Shown in pieces: positions 7,018-16,086 of a DNA stretch of 64,000 nt. The notes beneath the pieces are model-generated. The model was given only the letters and a program-made list of their open reading frames with translations, was not told the origin of the DNA and did not search any database. Positions within the stretch are counted from its first letter, which is position 1. Each line of letters starts with the position of its first letter. Source of the stretch: a virus; the IMG/VR virus record IMGVR_UViG_3300015360_000043, positions 1 to 64,000 of that record. One strand, 5' to 3'. The translations under genes were made by a program, and so were the position numbers.

Positions 7018-7664
7018 TGGCTTTTGGATTCGCAGTAACTTTCGTCCCGTTTAAGTCTTCCGCCCCGACGGGCATTACCCCGTTCGACCCGGCGGCGGCT
7101 ATCTTCGTAGTTGCTGGTGATGACGCCCGGGGCAAATCATTTATCCTGGGCGGGATCACATTCCAAGAGCGCATTGGAAACTGGCAAGGAGAGGACTGTT
7201 TTATCGTTGCAATCCCCAACGTCCCCCCTCCGGTTTACATAGACCCACCCTTTCCGCCGGTCTACCCCTACTTATTCGCAACCGACCCCATCTATGGGAG
7301 AGAAAACTTGTCACTCAACTTTCAAATGGTCCGAATGGACGACTATGTATTCGAAGCGACAGTGATCCTTGACTCCCTCCCAGTCAACCTGACCGACTCC
7401 ACGCTTATCTTCACCGCTAAATGGTCAGTCAAAGACCTTGACTCGGCGGCGGTCTTTCAACTCACCTCCGGCACGCCCCAGCTCACGATCACCAACGCCC
7501 TGCTCGGCCAGTACCGGGTAGACATCCCGTCGTCGGCTACTTCCCTGGTGCCTCTCAACAAAACCGAACTCGTCTACGATATCCAAATGCTTACCCCCAC
7601 CGGAAAGCGCAAAACTATCCAACGCGGCATCCTAATAGTGGTGCCTGACGTAACCCTCAACTGA
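7017..7664 (+). CDS. Virion protein with a BppU-like C-terminal domain, 215 aa
   Basis: The C-terminal half (about 100-215) starts with LSLNFQMVRMDDYVFEATV and continues with LTDSTLIFTAKWSV and a final IQRGILIVVPDVTL strand. It resembles the immunoglobulin-like N-terminal domain of phage baseplate/upper-fibre proteins (BppU type). The N-terminal half is Pro-rich and unknown. The start overlaps the previous stop. Likely part of the fibre or adaptor group; the family match is by eye. Confidence 0.7.
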   Translation: MAFGFAVTFVPFKSSAPTGITPFDPAAAIFVVAGDDARGKSFILGGITFQERIGNWQGEDCFIVAIPNVPPPVYIDPPFPPVYPYLFATDPIYGRENLSLNFQMVRMDDYVFEATVILDSLPVNLTDSTLIFTAKWSVKDLDSAAVFQLTSGTPQLTITNALLGQYRVDIPSSATSLVPLNKTELVYDIQMLTPTGKRKTIQRGILIVVPDVTLN

Positions 7665-7687
7665 TACCATATTCTTAGGAGATCCAC

Positions 7688-7972
7688 ATGCCTATCATCG
7701 TCGGCTCAGCAATGCGCCAAATCGTTTTCGAAGGAACCGTCTCGCCGGAGGCAGTACTTGCGGCCACCGCGCCTAACTTTTCCTTTACCGTGCCGCAATC
7801 GGTCCCTGGCCAAGTCTTTCTCATCCAGCTTCCTGCCTTGGAAGCGGGCTTGATTCCCTCTGGCGTTGGCCAGTGCTCGACCGCAGGCACTGTGCTTTGC
7901 CGTGTCGCCAATGTTACCGCGGCCACAATCACCCCGGCGGCGGCCCAAGCGTTCACTTGCGTGGCCGTGTAA
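7688..7972 (+). CDS. Small virion-type protein, 94 aa
   Basis: Small beta-rich, Ala/Thr/Pro-rich protein without membrane helix, preceded by TTAGGAGATCC (Shine-Dalgarno). It ends ten bases before the next gene and has the same general character, with repeated hydrophobic strands. No family recognised. Codon use fits the neighbouring fibre-like genes. Confidence 0.7.
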   Translation: MPIIVGSAMRQIVFEGTVSPEAVLAATAPNFSFTVPQSVPGQVFLIQLPALEAGLIPSGVGQCSTAGTVLCRVANVTAATITPAAAQAFTCVAV

Positions 7973-7982
7973 GGATCCCCCT

Positions 7983-8315
7983 ATGGCAACCCTATCCAGC
8001 AAAAACTTTGACGCGGGGTACCCTAATCAGGTACCTCGGTTCATCGTTGCAGTCCCCACTGTAGCTGCCGATCTTTTTGCCCAAGACGGTCAGCTTTTCC
8101 AACTCTCCCTCACAAACGGCACCGGCGGGGCTCTCACCATCACCGTGTTTGACAAAGCTGCAACCCCCCGCGCTGCCCTACGGGTCACCAGCGTCGCCGC
8201 AGGGGGCACTGTAGTCTTCTCCTGGCCCGAGGGGCTAACGCTCCAAGGCGGGCTCAACTGGGTCGCCAGTGGCGTCGGTCTGGAAGCGTCCGTCGTCGCA
8301 TACTTCAAAAACTAA
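7983..8315 (+). CDS. Small virion-type protein, 110 aa
   Basis: Start taken at 7983 (ATGGCAACC) after the ribosome site AAGGATCC; the open frame continues further upstream without a better start. It is a beta-rich protein with a central LTNGTGGALTITVFDKA segment and GGTVVFSWPEG, reminiscent of small virion decoration or fibre-tip proteins. No family assigned. Confidence 0.7.
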   Translation: MATLSSKNFDAGYPNQVPRFIVAVPTVAADLFAQDGQLFQLSLTNGTGGALTITVFDKAATPRAALRVTSVAAGGTVVFSWPEGLTLQGGLNWVASGVGLEASVVAYFKN

Positions 8316-8320
8316 CCACC

Positions 8321-8707
8321 ATGTTTATCTCCAGCTACCTCAATGTCCAACTGCTCAACGCTACGCTGAGGAATACCGCGTACACCCCAGTCACCCCGCT
8401 GTACGTGGCCCTCTACACGAGCAACCCCGGCCCCACAAACACCGGCGTTGAAGTAACAGGAGGCGCTTACGCTCGACAAACCATCGCCTTTGGAGCCCCG
8501 GCGAGCAACATAACCCTAAACACCAACCTCATCACCTTCCCCACCCCTCTTGCCTCCTGGGGGACCGTAGGCTGGGCGGCTATTTTTGACGCCAGCACCG
8601 GCGGCAATCTGCTCTACTACTTCCCTCTCACGGTCTCGTTCGTCATCGGTATCGGAGTCATTCTGAACTTCGCCGTGGGCTCGATCTCCGGTAAGTTTGA
8701 CGTTTAA
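8321..8707 (+). CDS. Phage tail fibre-type protein, 128 aa
   Basis: The sequence pattern YLNVQLLNATLRNTAYTPV, then LYVALYTSNP, GGAYARQTIAFGAP and W-TVGWAAIFDASTGGNLLYY, is that of a widespread small phage family usually annotated as a tail fibre protein. It starts five bases after the preceding gene with a weak ribosome site. The stop region contains the palindrome GTTTAAAC (8702-8709). Confidence 0.75.
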   Translation: MFISSYLNVQLLNATLRNTAYTPVTPLYVALYTSNPGPTNTGVEVTGGAYARQTIAFGAPASNITLNTNLITFPTPLASWGTVGWAAIFDASTGGNLLYYFPLTVSFVIGIGVILNFAVGSISGKFDV

Positions 8708-8712
8708 ACAGC

Positions 8713-9654
8713 ATGCCAGAACTCTACACCACCCTAGGCGAATCTACCCTCGCCTCAAGTTATACCGCCGGCGGCACCTCGATTGTCGTCGCCTCGGCGG
8801 CCTCGTTTCCCACCGCGGGCACTTTTCGCGTTCGCGTTGACGACGAGATTTTCCGGGTAACCGCAGTCTCTGGCGCGACATTTACCGTCGTGGGGGCTAC
8901 AGAAGGCACCACCGCGGCCAATCACAACTCCGCGGCAGACATTACTGAGGTTTTGACCGCCGCGGCCCTTGACGGGATCCGATCGGATATCTCCCAGTCG
9001 GGGCTAGTCAGCGCAATCCCCGGCGCTACCAAGGCCGGCAACCTCTACTTCCCCACCGACGGAATTGCAATCTCCCGGGACACCGGTGCCGCTCAGCAAC
9101 GCTGGGGGCCCATTTTCCCACAAACTACCTCCCTGGCTAGCTCTTTTAGCTGGAGCAACCAAGGCCCTGCAACAGTGTCCGCCTCAAGCGGCAGCGAGTT
9201 CCTCTGGTCACCCGCCGGCGGAGTCGAGCTTCGCACGCGCTATGTTGCTGCGCCGGCTACCCCCTACACGCTTACCGCGTGGATAACGCCGATGCTGAAT
9301 CATGTTGGCAATTCCTGCTTTATCGGCTTCCACAACATCTCCACCGGCGGAACTATCACCTTCGGGTACTCGAATGACAACCCGGTCAAGGTAGCATCAA
9401 TCAAATTCAGCAGTCCGAATAACTACGCGGGTGAGTACTTCCGAAACCAAGGAATAGTAGGCCTGATTTGTCTGCGTCTTACGGACGATGGGACCCTGAA
9501 AAAAGGGCTCATCTCAGTAGACGGCGTAAACTTTGTCGAATTGATGTCAATGACCTCGGCTGACTTTTTCACACCAACGGGGCTCAACTGGGGAGCTTAC
9601 TCAAACTCCGCCGTAGGATGCGGCGTATTGTTGAATTCGTGGGTAATCACTTAA
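8713..9654 (+). CDS. Fibre-like virion protein, 313 aa
   Basis: The N-terminal 90 residues (YTAGGTSIVVASAASFPTAG, then FRVRVDDEIFRVTAVSG) form a module repeatedly found in phage structural proteins that read DDEIFRVT-V-G-T. A short linker with NLYFPTDGIAISRDTG follows, then a C-terminal beta-rich region that may be the receptor-binding or carbohydrate-binding part. No enzymatic motif seen. Confidence 0.75.
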   Translation: MPELYTTLGESTLASSYTAGGTSIVVASAASFPTAGTFRVRVDDEIFRVTAVSGATFTVVGATEGTTAANHNSAADITEVLTAAALDGIRSDISQSGLVSAIPGATKAGNLYFPTDGIAISRDTGAAQQRWGPIFPQTTSLASSFSWSNQGPATVSASSGSEFLWSPAGGVELRTRYVAAPATPYTLTAWITPMLNHVGNSCFIGFHNISTGGTITFGYSNDNPVKVASIKFSSPNNYAGEYFRNQGIVGLICLRLTDDGTLKKGLISVDGVNFVELMSMTSADFFTPTGLNWGAYSNSAVGCGVLLNSWVIT

Positions 9655-9661
9655 CCCCCCG

Positions 9662-10126
9662 ATGAGCGCTATTTCCCAACTCGGCGGCCTACAGCTAGGC
9701 AGCGGCCAGCTCGGCGCAGTTGGCGGGGGCACTAGCGGTACGGGCAATTTCTCCGTTGCTCTCGTATGGTCTGCGGTGCCTTCGTATTTGGTACTGGCAT
9801 CGGCGACCTTCAACGTCCCGATGGTTTGGCTAGCCGACTCCACCATCCCGGTGTTTGCCTTCGGCACCTTCTCAGTCCCCCAGGTCTGGTCCGCCCTTCC
9901 AGGAGCTACGGCGCTCGCCGGCGGCATCTTCGTCCCCGCAGTGCTCTTCTGGCTGCCCTTCGTAGGCAACCCAGAAGCCGAAAGCACCTTCCGGGCAACC
10001 ATGCCGAAAAGCTGGCCGCGGGGCGCTATGCCGGTATCCTTCGTTCGCCGGTTCGAGAAGTTCACCTCCCCCATCCGGCCCAACCTCCAAGAGAGCAACG
10101 GGACCGTCCCTTACATTTCAGGCTAA
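9662..10126 (+). CDS. Virion-type protein, 154 aa
   Basis: The protein starts with a Gly/Leu/Gln-rich segment (SQLGGLQLGSGQLGAVGGG) and then has three similar phrases (FSVALVWSAVPS, FNVPMVWLADS, FSVPQVWSALPG), suggesting a short internal repeat of about 25 residues. It closes the fibre-like gene group before the JAMM and terminase genes. No family recognised. Confidence 0.7.
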   Translation: MSAISQLGGLQLGSGQLGAVGGGTSGTGNFSVALVWSAVPSYLVLASATFNVPMVWLADSTIPVFAFGTFSVPQVWSALPGATALAGGIFVPAVLFWLPFVGNPEAESTFRATMPKSWPRGAMPVSFVRRFEKFTSPIRPNLQESNGTVPYISG

Positions 10127-10135
10127 ACTAGGAGG

Positions 10136-10612
10136 GTGCCCCTGCCTTTGATGCCTGATGTTTTGGTGAGATTCCCCGAGCGGCTACGCAGGGAGTTTCG
10201 AAAAGCAGTCCTGAAAGCCTTTCCCCTAGAAGAAGTCGCGATTTTGCTTGGCAAGCGCGGCCCAAACGGCGAGTACGACCTCGACCGGCTGTACTTCCCG
10301 CCCACGCGGCTTAAAAAATCCACCACCGAGAACATCGTAATCCTCCCCGAGTGGTTTAGCGACGCCGAGGCTGCCCATCCGGGCTATCAGGTCTTCGGCG
10401 ACATCCACTCGCACCCGTATATCGGCCTCGACATGCCAATGTTATCCGCGGAGCCCTCTGAAACCGACTGGATATCCGCGGCACACAAACGAAAGCACTA
10501 CCCCGGCGGCTACCACCTCATGGGCATCATGACATGCCTTGAGATAGGTCAAAAATACGTCACAAAAACCAAATTCTGGCCCATAGGAGCCCCGGTTACC
10601 CTCGTCAGATGA
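10136..10612 (+). CDS. JAMM/MPN-type metallopeptidase domain protein, about 155 aa
   Basis: The protein carries the JAMM signature: an early Glu (LEEVAILLGK), then DIHSHP and, 14 residues after the second His, SETD (HxH...SxxD). JAMM proteins are zinc isopeptidases; phage versions are normally fused to NlpC/P60 tail-assembly proteins. Here it is a single domain directly upstream of the large terminase, overlapping it by four bases (ATGA). The start is uncertain. GTG 10136 sits right on the AGGAGG box at 10130-10135, whereas TTG 10148 or ATG 10151 are further away. Role unknown; possibly processing of a capsid or tail component. Confidence 0.8.
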   Translation: MPLPLMPDVLVRFPERLRREFRKAVLKAFPLEEVAILLGKRGPNGEYDLDRLYFPPTRLKKSTTENIVILPEWFSDAEAAHPGYQVFGDIHSHPYIGLDMPMLSAEPSETDWISAAHKRKHYPGGYHLMGIMTCLEIGQKYVTKTKFWPIGAPVTLVR

Positions 10613-12366
10613 GCGAACAACGATTCGATCTTAAAAAGCTACCAGAAGACGTCTACCAAAAGCTGGTGACAACCCGCTGGCGGTGCCGGACTGACTTGAA
10701 ATTCCTCTGCAACGAAGTCCTGGGCTTCAAAGACGTCAGCGAAGAACTGCACGGGCCGGTCATCGCCAATTTGCAACAATTTCCCCTACCCGACGTAGAG
10801 ACCCAGCGAAGCTCGGACAGAATTATCGACGGCAAATGGTACTTCACCAGCCCCACCCGCATGCTGGACCTCGAAGGCCGCCGCCGGATGCTGCTTATCG
10901 ACAGCCGCGGGTTTCTCAAAACAACCATCAACATCATCGCGCACACCATCCAGTGGATCATCAACTACCCCGACATAGCACTGTTAATCGTCCAAAGCAA
11001 CTCAGCAAAAGCTGAGGCGTTTTTGCGCGAGATCAAACAGCACTTCCAGGGGAACCCCCGCCTCCGGGCCCTCTTCCCCGAGCACTGCCCCATGAAGCGC
11101 ATCATGGAGTGGGGCACCCAGACCCAGTTCACGTCAGAGGCCCGCAGCATCACGGCCTTACGCCGGGAGCCCACCGTCGTGGCCGGCTCTATCGACAAAG
11201 GGATGGCCGGGTACCACTTTGACCTCATCAAGTTCTCCGACATCGTAGACCCCTCCAACATCACCGGCAACGGGCTCCAGCAGGTCAAAGACAGCTTCGG
11301 CATGATGCACAATCTGCTGATCTCCCCGCTGTACTGGATCGACGTGGAAGGCACCCGCTACCACATGGACGACCTGTACGGGAAGATCATCGAAGACGAG
11401 GACAAAGCGACGGAAGACATGAAGGAGTGGAACATGTTCATCCGGGGGGCGACCTTCCGGGAATGGGGCGGCAAGCCCGAGGAATACACCATGGAGGCCC
11501 TGCTGACCCGCCCCGAGGTGATAGACAAGGACGGCTTGCCAAAATCCCGCTGGCCTACCCGCTTCCCCAACAAAGACTTGGCCAGCATGAAACGCAAAAA
11601 CCGCTTCATGTACATGACCCAGCAGCAGCAGTTGCCCATGCCGACCGACGGCGACGCCTACTTCCCCGTCAACCACGCCTACCCGACCTGGATCTCCCGA
11701 AAGGACTTCAAACAGAACATAAGAGTGGCCGCGTATGAAATCACCGTGGACACCGCGGAGACCATTAACAAAAAAGCCGACTACACCGTCATCATAGTCG
11801 CCGCATGGTCCGGCAACGGCAAATGCTATATCGACAAAATCATAATGGGGCAGTTCCTTCCCGATCAAACCATTTCAAAAATCCTAAACGAGGCCCTCAC
11901 TCACTACGGCAAGCTCCGAAGCATTAAAATCGAAGAAACCGGCTACGTCCGGGGTATGAAATCTTCCCTCCAGCGCAAGATGGACATGAACGGCATTACG
12001 CTTCCGATCACCTTCGTGAAGCGCGATACCCAAGTCGGCAAGGAAGAGCGCATCGCCCAAACCCTCCAGCCCCCCTACCGGGCCCACGAGCTAATTTTTC
12101 TCGACGACCTGGGGCTCACCGTGGACAGCGAGGAATACCTTCTCACCAAAAGCGAGCTGCTCGAAGAACTGAAAAACTTCCCGGCAGCGAAGCATGACGA
12201 CATCCTTGACGCCATCTCCGACCTCTGGCAAAACAAAGGCTGGCACGGGCGAGAATTTACCCGACGCACGCTCACGCAAGAGTACGACACCAGCATGGCC
12301 CGGCTGCTGGGGCTCGACGACGAATACTCGATAGTCAACGCGCCCCGCAAGAGCTTCACGCTATAA
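10609..12366 (+). CDS. terL: Terminase large subunit (packaging ATPase-nuclease), 585 aa
   Basis: The N-terminal ATPase has a variant Walker A, SRGFLKTT (about residues 103-110), followed by LLIVQSNSAKAEAFLREI and FDLIKFSDIVD as the probable Walker B region. The C-terminal RNase H-like nuclease has ITVDTAETINKKADYT (first Asp), KIEETGY (Glu) and AKHDDILDAISD (last Asp). The length is normal. TerL pumps DNA through the portal and cuts concatemers. A terminase small subunit is not next to it. The ATGA overlap with the JAMM gene implies coupling. Confidence 0.9.
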   Translation: MSEQRFDLKKLPEDVYQKLVTTRWRCRTDLKFLCNEVLGFKDVSEELHGPVIANLQQFPLPDVETQRSSDRIIDGKWYFTSPTRMLDLEGRRRMLLIDSRGFLKTTINIIAHTIQWIINYPDIALLIVQSNSAKAEAFLREIKQHFQGNPRLRALFPEHCPMKRIMEWGTQTQFTSEARSITALRREPTVVAGSIDKGMAGYHFDLIKFSDIVDPSNITGNGLQQVKDSFGMMHNLLISPLYWIDVEGTRYHMDDLYGKIIEDEDKATEDMKEWNMFIRGATFREWGGKPEEYTMEALLTRPEVIDKDGLPKSRWPTRFPNKDLASMKRKNRFMYMTQQQQLPMPTDGDAYFPVNHAYPTWISRKDFKQNIRVAAYEITVDTAETINKKADYTVIIVAAWSGNGKCYIDKIIMGQFLPDQTISKILNEALTHYGKLRSIKIEETGYVRGMKSSLQRKMDMNGITLPITFVKRDTQVGKEERIAQTLQPPYRAHELIFLDDLGLTVDSEEYLLTKSELLEELKNFPAAKHDDILDAISDLWQNKGWHGREFTRRTLTQEYDTSMARLLGLDDEYSIVNAPRKSFTL

Positions 12367-12383
12367 TACCCATAGGCCCCTTC

Positions 12384-12677
12384 ATGAAAAAGTACAACTT
12401 TAAGCCGACCACTCTCCCTGGCATGATCGCCGTTGCCCTGGCTATTATCGCCGAGTACCCCAGCCCCTTCCCCTACGCCGAGAATATCCAACCTCTGGCC
12501 GGCCTTCTGGCCGCTATCGCGGCGGCGCTCTTCGCCTACAACGTCTCCGGGGCTCACCCGACGCCCCCCATTGTATCAACCCCTGATCTCGCTGAGGAAG
12601 ACCCGGCAAACAAACTTCTCCTGGCCATCCCTAAGGCCATCCCCGAGGTCTCGGCAAAACCCAAGGTCCGCGCATAA
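12384..12677 (+). CDS. Small membrane protein, 97 aa; possible holin
   Basis: Two hydrophobic segments are visible: residues about 11-24 (LPGMIAVALAIIAE) and 37-54 (PLAGLLAAIAAALFAYNV). They are followed by a Pro-rich soluble tail. A small two-segment membrane protein between terminase and portal would fit a holin, as T7 places its holin near the terminase genes, but no lysis enzyme is recognised here. The stop overlaps the portal start (TAATG). TATAAT occurs at 12364-12369 (read through the terminase stop). Confidence 0.7.
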   Translation: MKKYNFKPTTLPGMIAVALAIIAEYPSPFPYAENIQPLAGLLAAIAAALFAYNVSGAHPTPPIVSTPDLAEEDPANKLLLAIPKAIPEVSAKPKVRA

Positions 12678-14968
12678 TGCCCAATCAAGAAGCCCCGGTA
12701 CAACTGAACACCGTAGACCTCGACCAGGGGAAATTTGAGGTCGAGCGGGACAAACTTGAAAAAGACTACGCGCTCACCCTAGTCAACCAAACCTACGCCA
12801 CTTACGAGAATTTCCGCACCAGAAACCACGACAACCGCTGGTCCGCCAGCGACTCCCTGTACACGGGTTTCGTGGCCTCGCGGGTCTGGGAAGGCTCGAA
12901 CGTCCCCCGGGCCAACGTGTCCCACAAGCTCGTCTTCGACCACGTAGAAGCGGCCATCCCCTCCATCCACCAAGCCATCTTTGGCCTCGGGGACGAATGG
13001 TATTCTGTCATGCCGGAAGGCGAGGCTCGCCCGGAAGACGCCCGGAAGGTAAAAAAGGCCTTAGGGTTTGTCGTTCAAAACGCCCGCGATGACTACGGCG
13101 GCACCGCTGAAATGCAGATCGGCCTCGCGGTCAAAGACATCCTGCTGTACGGCAACGGGGGTATCGCCGTCGAATGGAACCAGCTTAAAAAGCGCCCTGA
13201 AATCTCCCGCGTGGACCTACGCGACATCTACATCGACCCCTCGCTATCCGACCCCTCCACCGATCGGGCTAGAAGCATCATCCGCAAACGCCTCATGACC
13301 GTCGCCGAGCTTATCGAGCTGCGAGACGACTCGCGCATGGAGATCCCTTCGGACTCGATTCTTCAATATCTGGCCAAAACAAACCCGTCGCCCTATGGCG
13401 ACCAAACAAAAGCCACCCAAGAAGCCTATCGTGGGGTCAACTATCAGCCCGCCAGTGACAACGTACTCCCCAATGCCTCAAACAACTACATCGAAGTCCT
13501 GGTGTATTACAGCATGTCCCGGATCATCTGGGTGTTGGGCCGGCAATGGGTCGCCTACAACGGCAAAAACCCCTACAACTTCTTCCCCTTCTGCTTCGCC
13601 CCTTGTTTTGTCTTTCCGAACAGATGGTATGCGTTAAGTTTTGCGGACGTCCTAGAAGACAAGCAGAAGTCCATCGAAGGCCTATTCAACGGCCATTTGG
13701 ATGAAGTCGCGCTGGCGCTAAACCCGCCGCGGTCACAAGCCCAAAACAACAACATGACGCCAAACCGAAGAGCGTGGGCTCCGGGCATGGTGTTCAACTC
13801 CGGCAGCAACGATCCCAGCAAGGCCGTCGCCCTACTCCAGCCGTCCCCAGTCACCACCAACGTCATGTCAGACATTTCGTTTTTGGAAATCGGGGCCGAG
13901 AAGAGCACGGGGATTAACGCCGTCGGCCAAGGCATCCCGCGGCCCGGCAATGCCAATCGTACCGCGACGGGCATGAATTCTCAACTGCAAGGCAGCGCCT
14001 CCCGCTTGTCAACGATTGTTAAAAACATCGAAGACTACCTGATGACGCCCCTGCTGTACAAAATCTACCTGCTTCTCCGGTATCACGTCAACAGCTTTGA
14101 CAAATTCGCCTCGCAGGACAATAACGGCGTCGTAGAATGGATCGACGGCGGCACCTTTCGGCAGCCGGTCAATTTCAAAATGCTCGCGTCGTCGAAAATG
14201 GTGACCCGCGACAAGCTAATGCAGATCTTCCCCTTCCTGACACAATACCTAATGTCGGGACCGTTCATGCAGGGGCTTAACCGCGCCGGACAAACAGTAG
14301 ACTTCGCCGAGCTATTCAAATTCATGCAGGACGCCTCCGGTGTCGAGCAGCTCTACACGCTAATCCGCCCCCTCAGCCCCGAGGAACAGCAAGCCCTTCA
14401 ACAGCCCGACCCCCAATCGGTCGCCGCCGACAAAAAAACCCAAATGGACTCGCAAACCAGAATGGGTGTGGCCCAGCTCGGGTCCCAAACGGCCCTCGAA
14501 GTCGCCAGGATCAACAACGCGCCGGATCCGCAAGCAGACGAAGGGACCCGGCTCAAACTGCAAATGGAAACCCAGGCCAAACAAGAAGAACTCGCGGCTA
14601 AGCGCGAGGAAGCCATGCTAAAAATCCAGCTCAAACAGGAAGAGGGGCGGATAAAGGGCGAAGCCGCCCAGATCAAAATGCAGTCGGACGCCGCGGCCAC
14701 CCAGTCCAAGCTGGGGCTCGCCCAGGCGGAAGGCCAACTGAAGCTCCAGGCCAAACAGCTCGAAACCGAGTCCAACCTCCAGAACCAACAGCTCACCCAA
14801 GCCTTTGCGCGGGAAGCGGAATCCGAAAAACACCAAAGGGGGCTCGCCCAGGGCGAAGAAGGGCACCAAGCCAAGCTATCACAAATGAAGCAAATGGCCA
14901 CTGTCAAGCCCTCCTCGGGCAAAAAGGCAGCGCCGGCCAAGGGCAAAAGCTCTCGGCCTCGGGTGTAA
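12677..14968 (+). CDS. Portal protein, 763 aa
   Basis: Size, position after terminase and before the scaffold, and sequence character identify the head-tail portal. The N-terminal 550 residues have ENFRTRNHDNRW and GNGGIAVEWNQLKKRPEIS, the DPSLSDPSTDRARSIIRKR segment and ARNPPR-like NPPRSQAQ typical of podoviral portals. Residues about 590-740 form a long Gln/Ala/Lys/Glu-rich coiled coil (KQEELAAKREEAMLKIQLKQ), and the end is a basic Lys/Ser/Ala tail. The coiled coil would make the barrel or an internal extension. Confidence 0.85.
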   Translation: MPNQEAPVQLNTVDLDQGKFEVERDKLEKDYALTLVNQTYATYENFRTRNHDNRWSASDSLYTGFVASRVWEGSNVPRANVSHKLVFDHVEAAIPSIHQAIFGLGDEWYSVMPEGEARPEDARKVKKALGFVVQNARDDYGGTAEMQIGLAVKDILLYGNGGIAVEWNQLKKRPEISRVDLRDIYIDPSLSDPSTDRARSIIRKRLMTVAELIELRDDSRMEIPSDSILQYLAKTNPSPYGDQTKATQEAYRGVNYQPASDNVLPNASNNYIEVLVYYSMSRIIWVLGRQWVAYNGKNPYNFFPFCFAPCFVFPNRWYALSFADVLEDKQKSIEGLFNGHLDEVALALNPPRSQAQNNNMTPNRRAWAPGMVFNSGSNDPSKAVALLQPSPVTTNVMSDISFLEIGAEKSTGINAVGQGIPRPGNANRTATGMNSQLQGSASRLSTIVKNIEDYLMTPLLYKIYLLLRYHVNSFDKFASQDNNGVVEWIDGGTFRQPVNFKMLASSKMVTRDKLMQIFPFLTQYLMSGPFMQGLNRAGQTVDFAELFKFMQDASGVEQLYTLIRPLSPEEQQALQQPDPQSVAADKKTQMDSQTRMGVAQLGSQTALEVARINNAPDPQADEGTRLKLQMETQAKQEELAAKREEAMLKIQLKQEEGRIKGEAAQIKMQSDAAATQSKLGLAQAEGQLKLQAKQLETESNLQNQQLTQAFAREAESEKHQRGLAQGEEGHQAKLSQMKQMATVKPSSGKKAAPAKGKSSRPRV

Positions 14969-14971
14969 CCC

Positions 14972-15250
14972 ATGCCTATCAACCTCGCAGCCTTCCATAT
15001 CCCCCTACGATCGGCAGTGCCTTTGGCTGCCCTTCCGGGCCAAACAGGGTATACTGAAATCAAGGAAGTTTTCGGGCAAGCTGAACGTTTTCTTGCTAAC
15101 CAACTTGACATCGACGATACCAAAAATGTCCTAAACCTCTGGCGGGCCGCCCGCCTTGCCCAGCAACTACTAACGTACATTCCAGAGAATGCAAAAATGC
15201 TCCTGGAGACAGTACCGGCACATGAATTTGACCTCCCGGAGAACCAATAA
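14972..15250 (+). CDS. Hypothetical protein between portal and scaffold, 92 aa
   Basis: Not recognised. Small mixed protein with the segment AERFLANQLDIDDTKNVLNLWRAARLAQQL, probably helical. Three bases follow the portal stop, and its own stop overlaps the next start (TAATGG), so it is translationally coupled on both sides and likely belongs to head assembly. Confidence 0.7.
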   Translation: MPINLAAFHIPLRSAVPLAALPGQTGYTEIKEVFGQAERFLANQLDIDDTKNVLNLWRAARLAQQLLTYIPENAKMLLETVPAHEFDLPENQ

Positions 15251-16026
15251 TGGAACAGACCTTTACCCCCGACCAAATCGCGGCCTTCATGGCTGAAATG
15301 ACCAACCACTCTGAGGACTCTTCGTCTTCGCAGCCTATCAAAGTTCAGGTCGGCGACCAAACGGTCACCTTCAACAATGAGGCCGAGCTCAGCTCGGGGC
15401 TAAACACGGTCTCGGCGAACTACAACGCTGCCAAGGCCGAAGCCCAGCAACTACGGCAGCAAAACGCCGCCCTCATCGCCCAGCATACTCAAGCAGGCCG
15501 GGGCTCTCAGGTATCCAGCGACGATGATACCCCTGAGTTCAGCCGGGATGAGTTTGTGGATGAGCTGGGGCGCGACCCCCTGCAAGCAATCAACCGGGCG
15601 CTCAACCATCTTGTATTTGACGGCAGGGCCGGCTCGGACGCCGCGGCGCTACTCCGAGAAGGCCTAATCCGAGGCACCTCCGCGGAGCGAAAGCTCGTCG
15701 CCACTCAGTACGCCGGCATTCACCCGGAAGTCGTGGGCAACAACCAGTACGCTAACGTCGTCGAACAAACTCGCAAGGAACTAGGTCTCGCCTTCGACCT
15801 CAACGGCCTTGAGGCTGCAACCGCGATGGCTGAACGCCGGGGTCAAATCCCCGACTACCGTCAATTCCAGCAATTCCAGCAAGCCCAGCAAGCCCCGCCG
15901 CCGGGTATGCGGTCAGGCTCCACCCCTACCTACCAAGATACCCAATTGTCCGAAGACTATCTCGAAAGTCTTTCCGTTGAGCAATTAGAGAATCTCGCAA
16001 ATCGTATGTCAGCGCCTCCGCGCTAG
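15250..16026 (+). CDS. Capsid scaffolding-type protein, 258 aa
   Basis: An acidic, Gln- and Ala-rich, mostly helical protein directly before the major capsid gene, the usual place of the scaffold. A predicted coiled coil (ANYNAAKAEAQQLRQQNAAL, residues about 57-77) and a Gln-rich segment (YRQFQQFQQAQQAPPPG) near the C-terminus are typical. The start overlaps the previous stop by one base. Assignment rests on position and composition. Confidence 0.75.
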   Translation: MEQTFTPDQIAAFMAEMTNHSEDSSSSQPIKVQVGDQTVTFNNEAELSSGLNTVSANYNAAKAEAQQLRQQNAALIAQHTQAGRGSQVSSDDDTPEFSRDEFVDELGRDPLQAINRALNHLVFDGRAGSDAAALLREGLIRGTSAERKLVATQYAGIHPEVVGNNQYANVVEQTRKELGLAFDLNGLEAATAMAERRGQIPDYRQFQQFQQAQQAPPPGMRSGSTPTYQDTQLSEDYLESLSVEQLENLANRMSAPPR

Positions 16027-16086
16027 TCTATGATACAATAACAACAGGTTTAGGGTAACCCCCGACCACAAAAAAGGATTCAAGAT

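Noticed and set aside
11158-11868. 236-codon open frame on the - strand inside terL
   Set aside because: Shadow of the terminase gene: Val/Gly/His-rich translation typical of antisense frames in G+C-rich genes, with no ribosome site.
14398-15360. 320-codon open frame on the - strand inside the portal coiled-coil region
   Set aside because: Antisense of Gln/Ala/Lys-rich codons gives Ser/Trp/Leu-rich translation; no start signal and conflicts with three clear genes.
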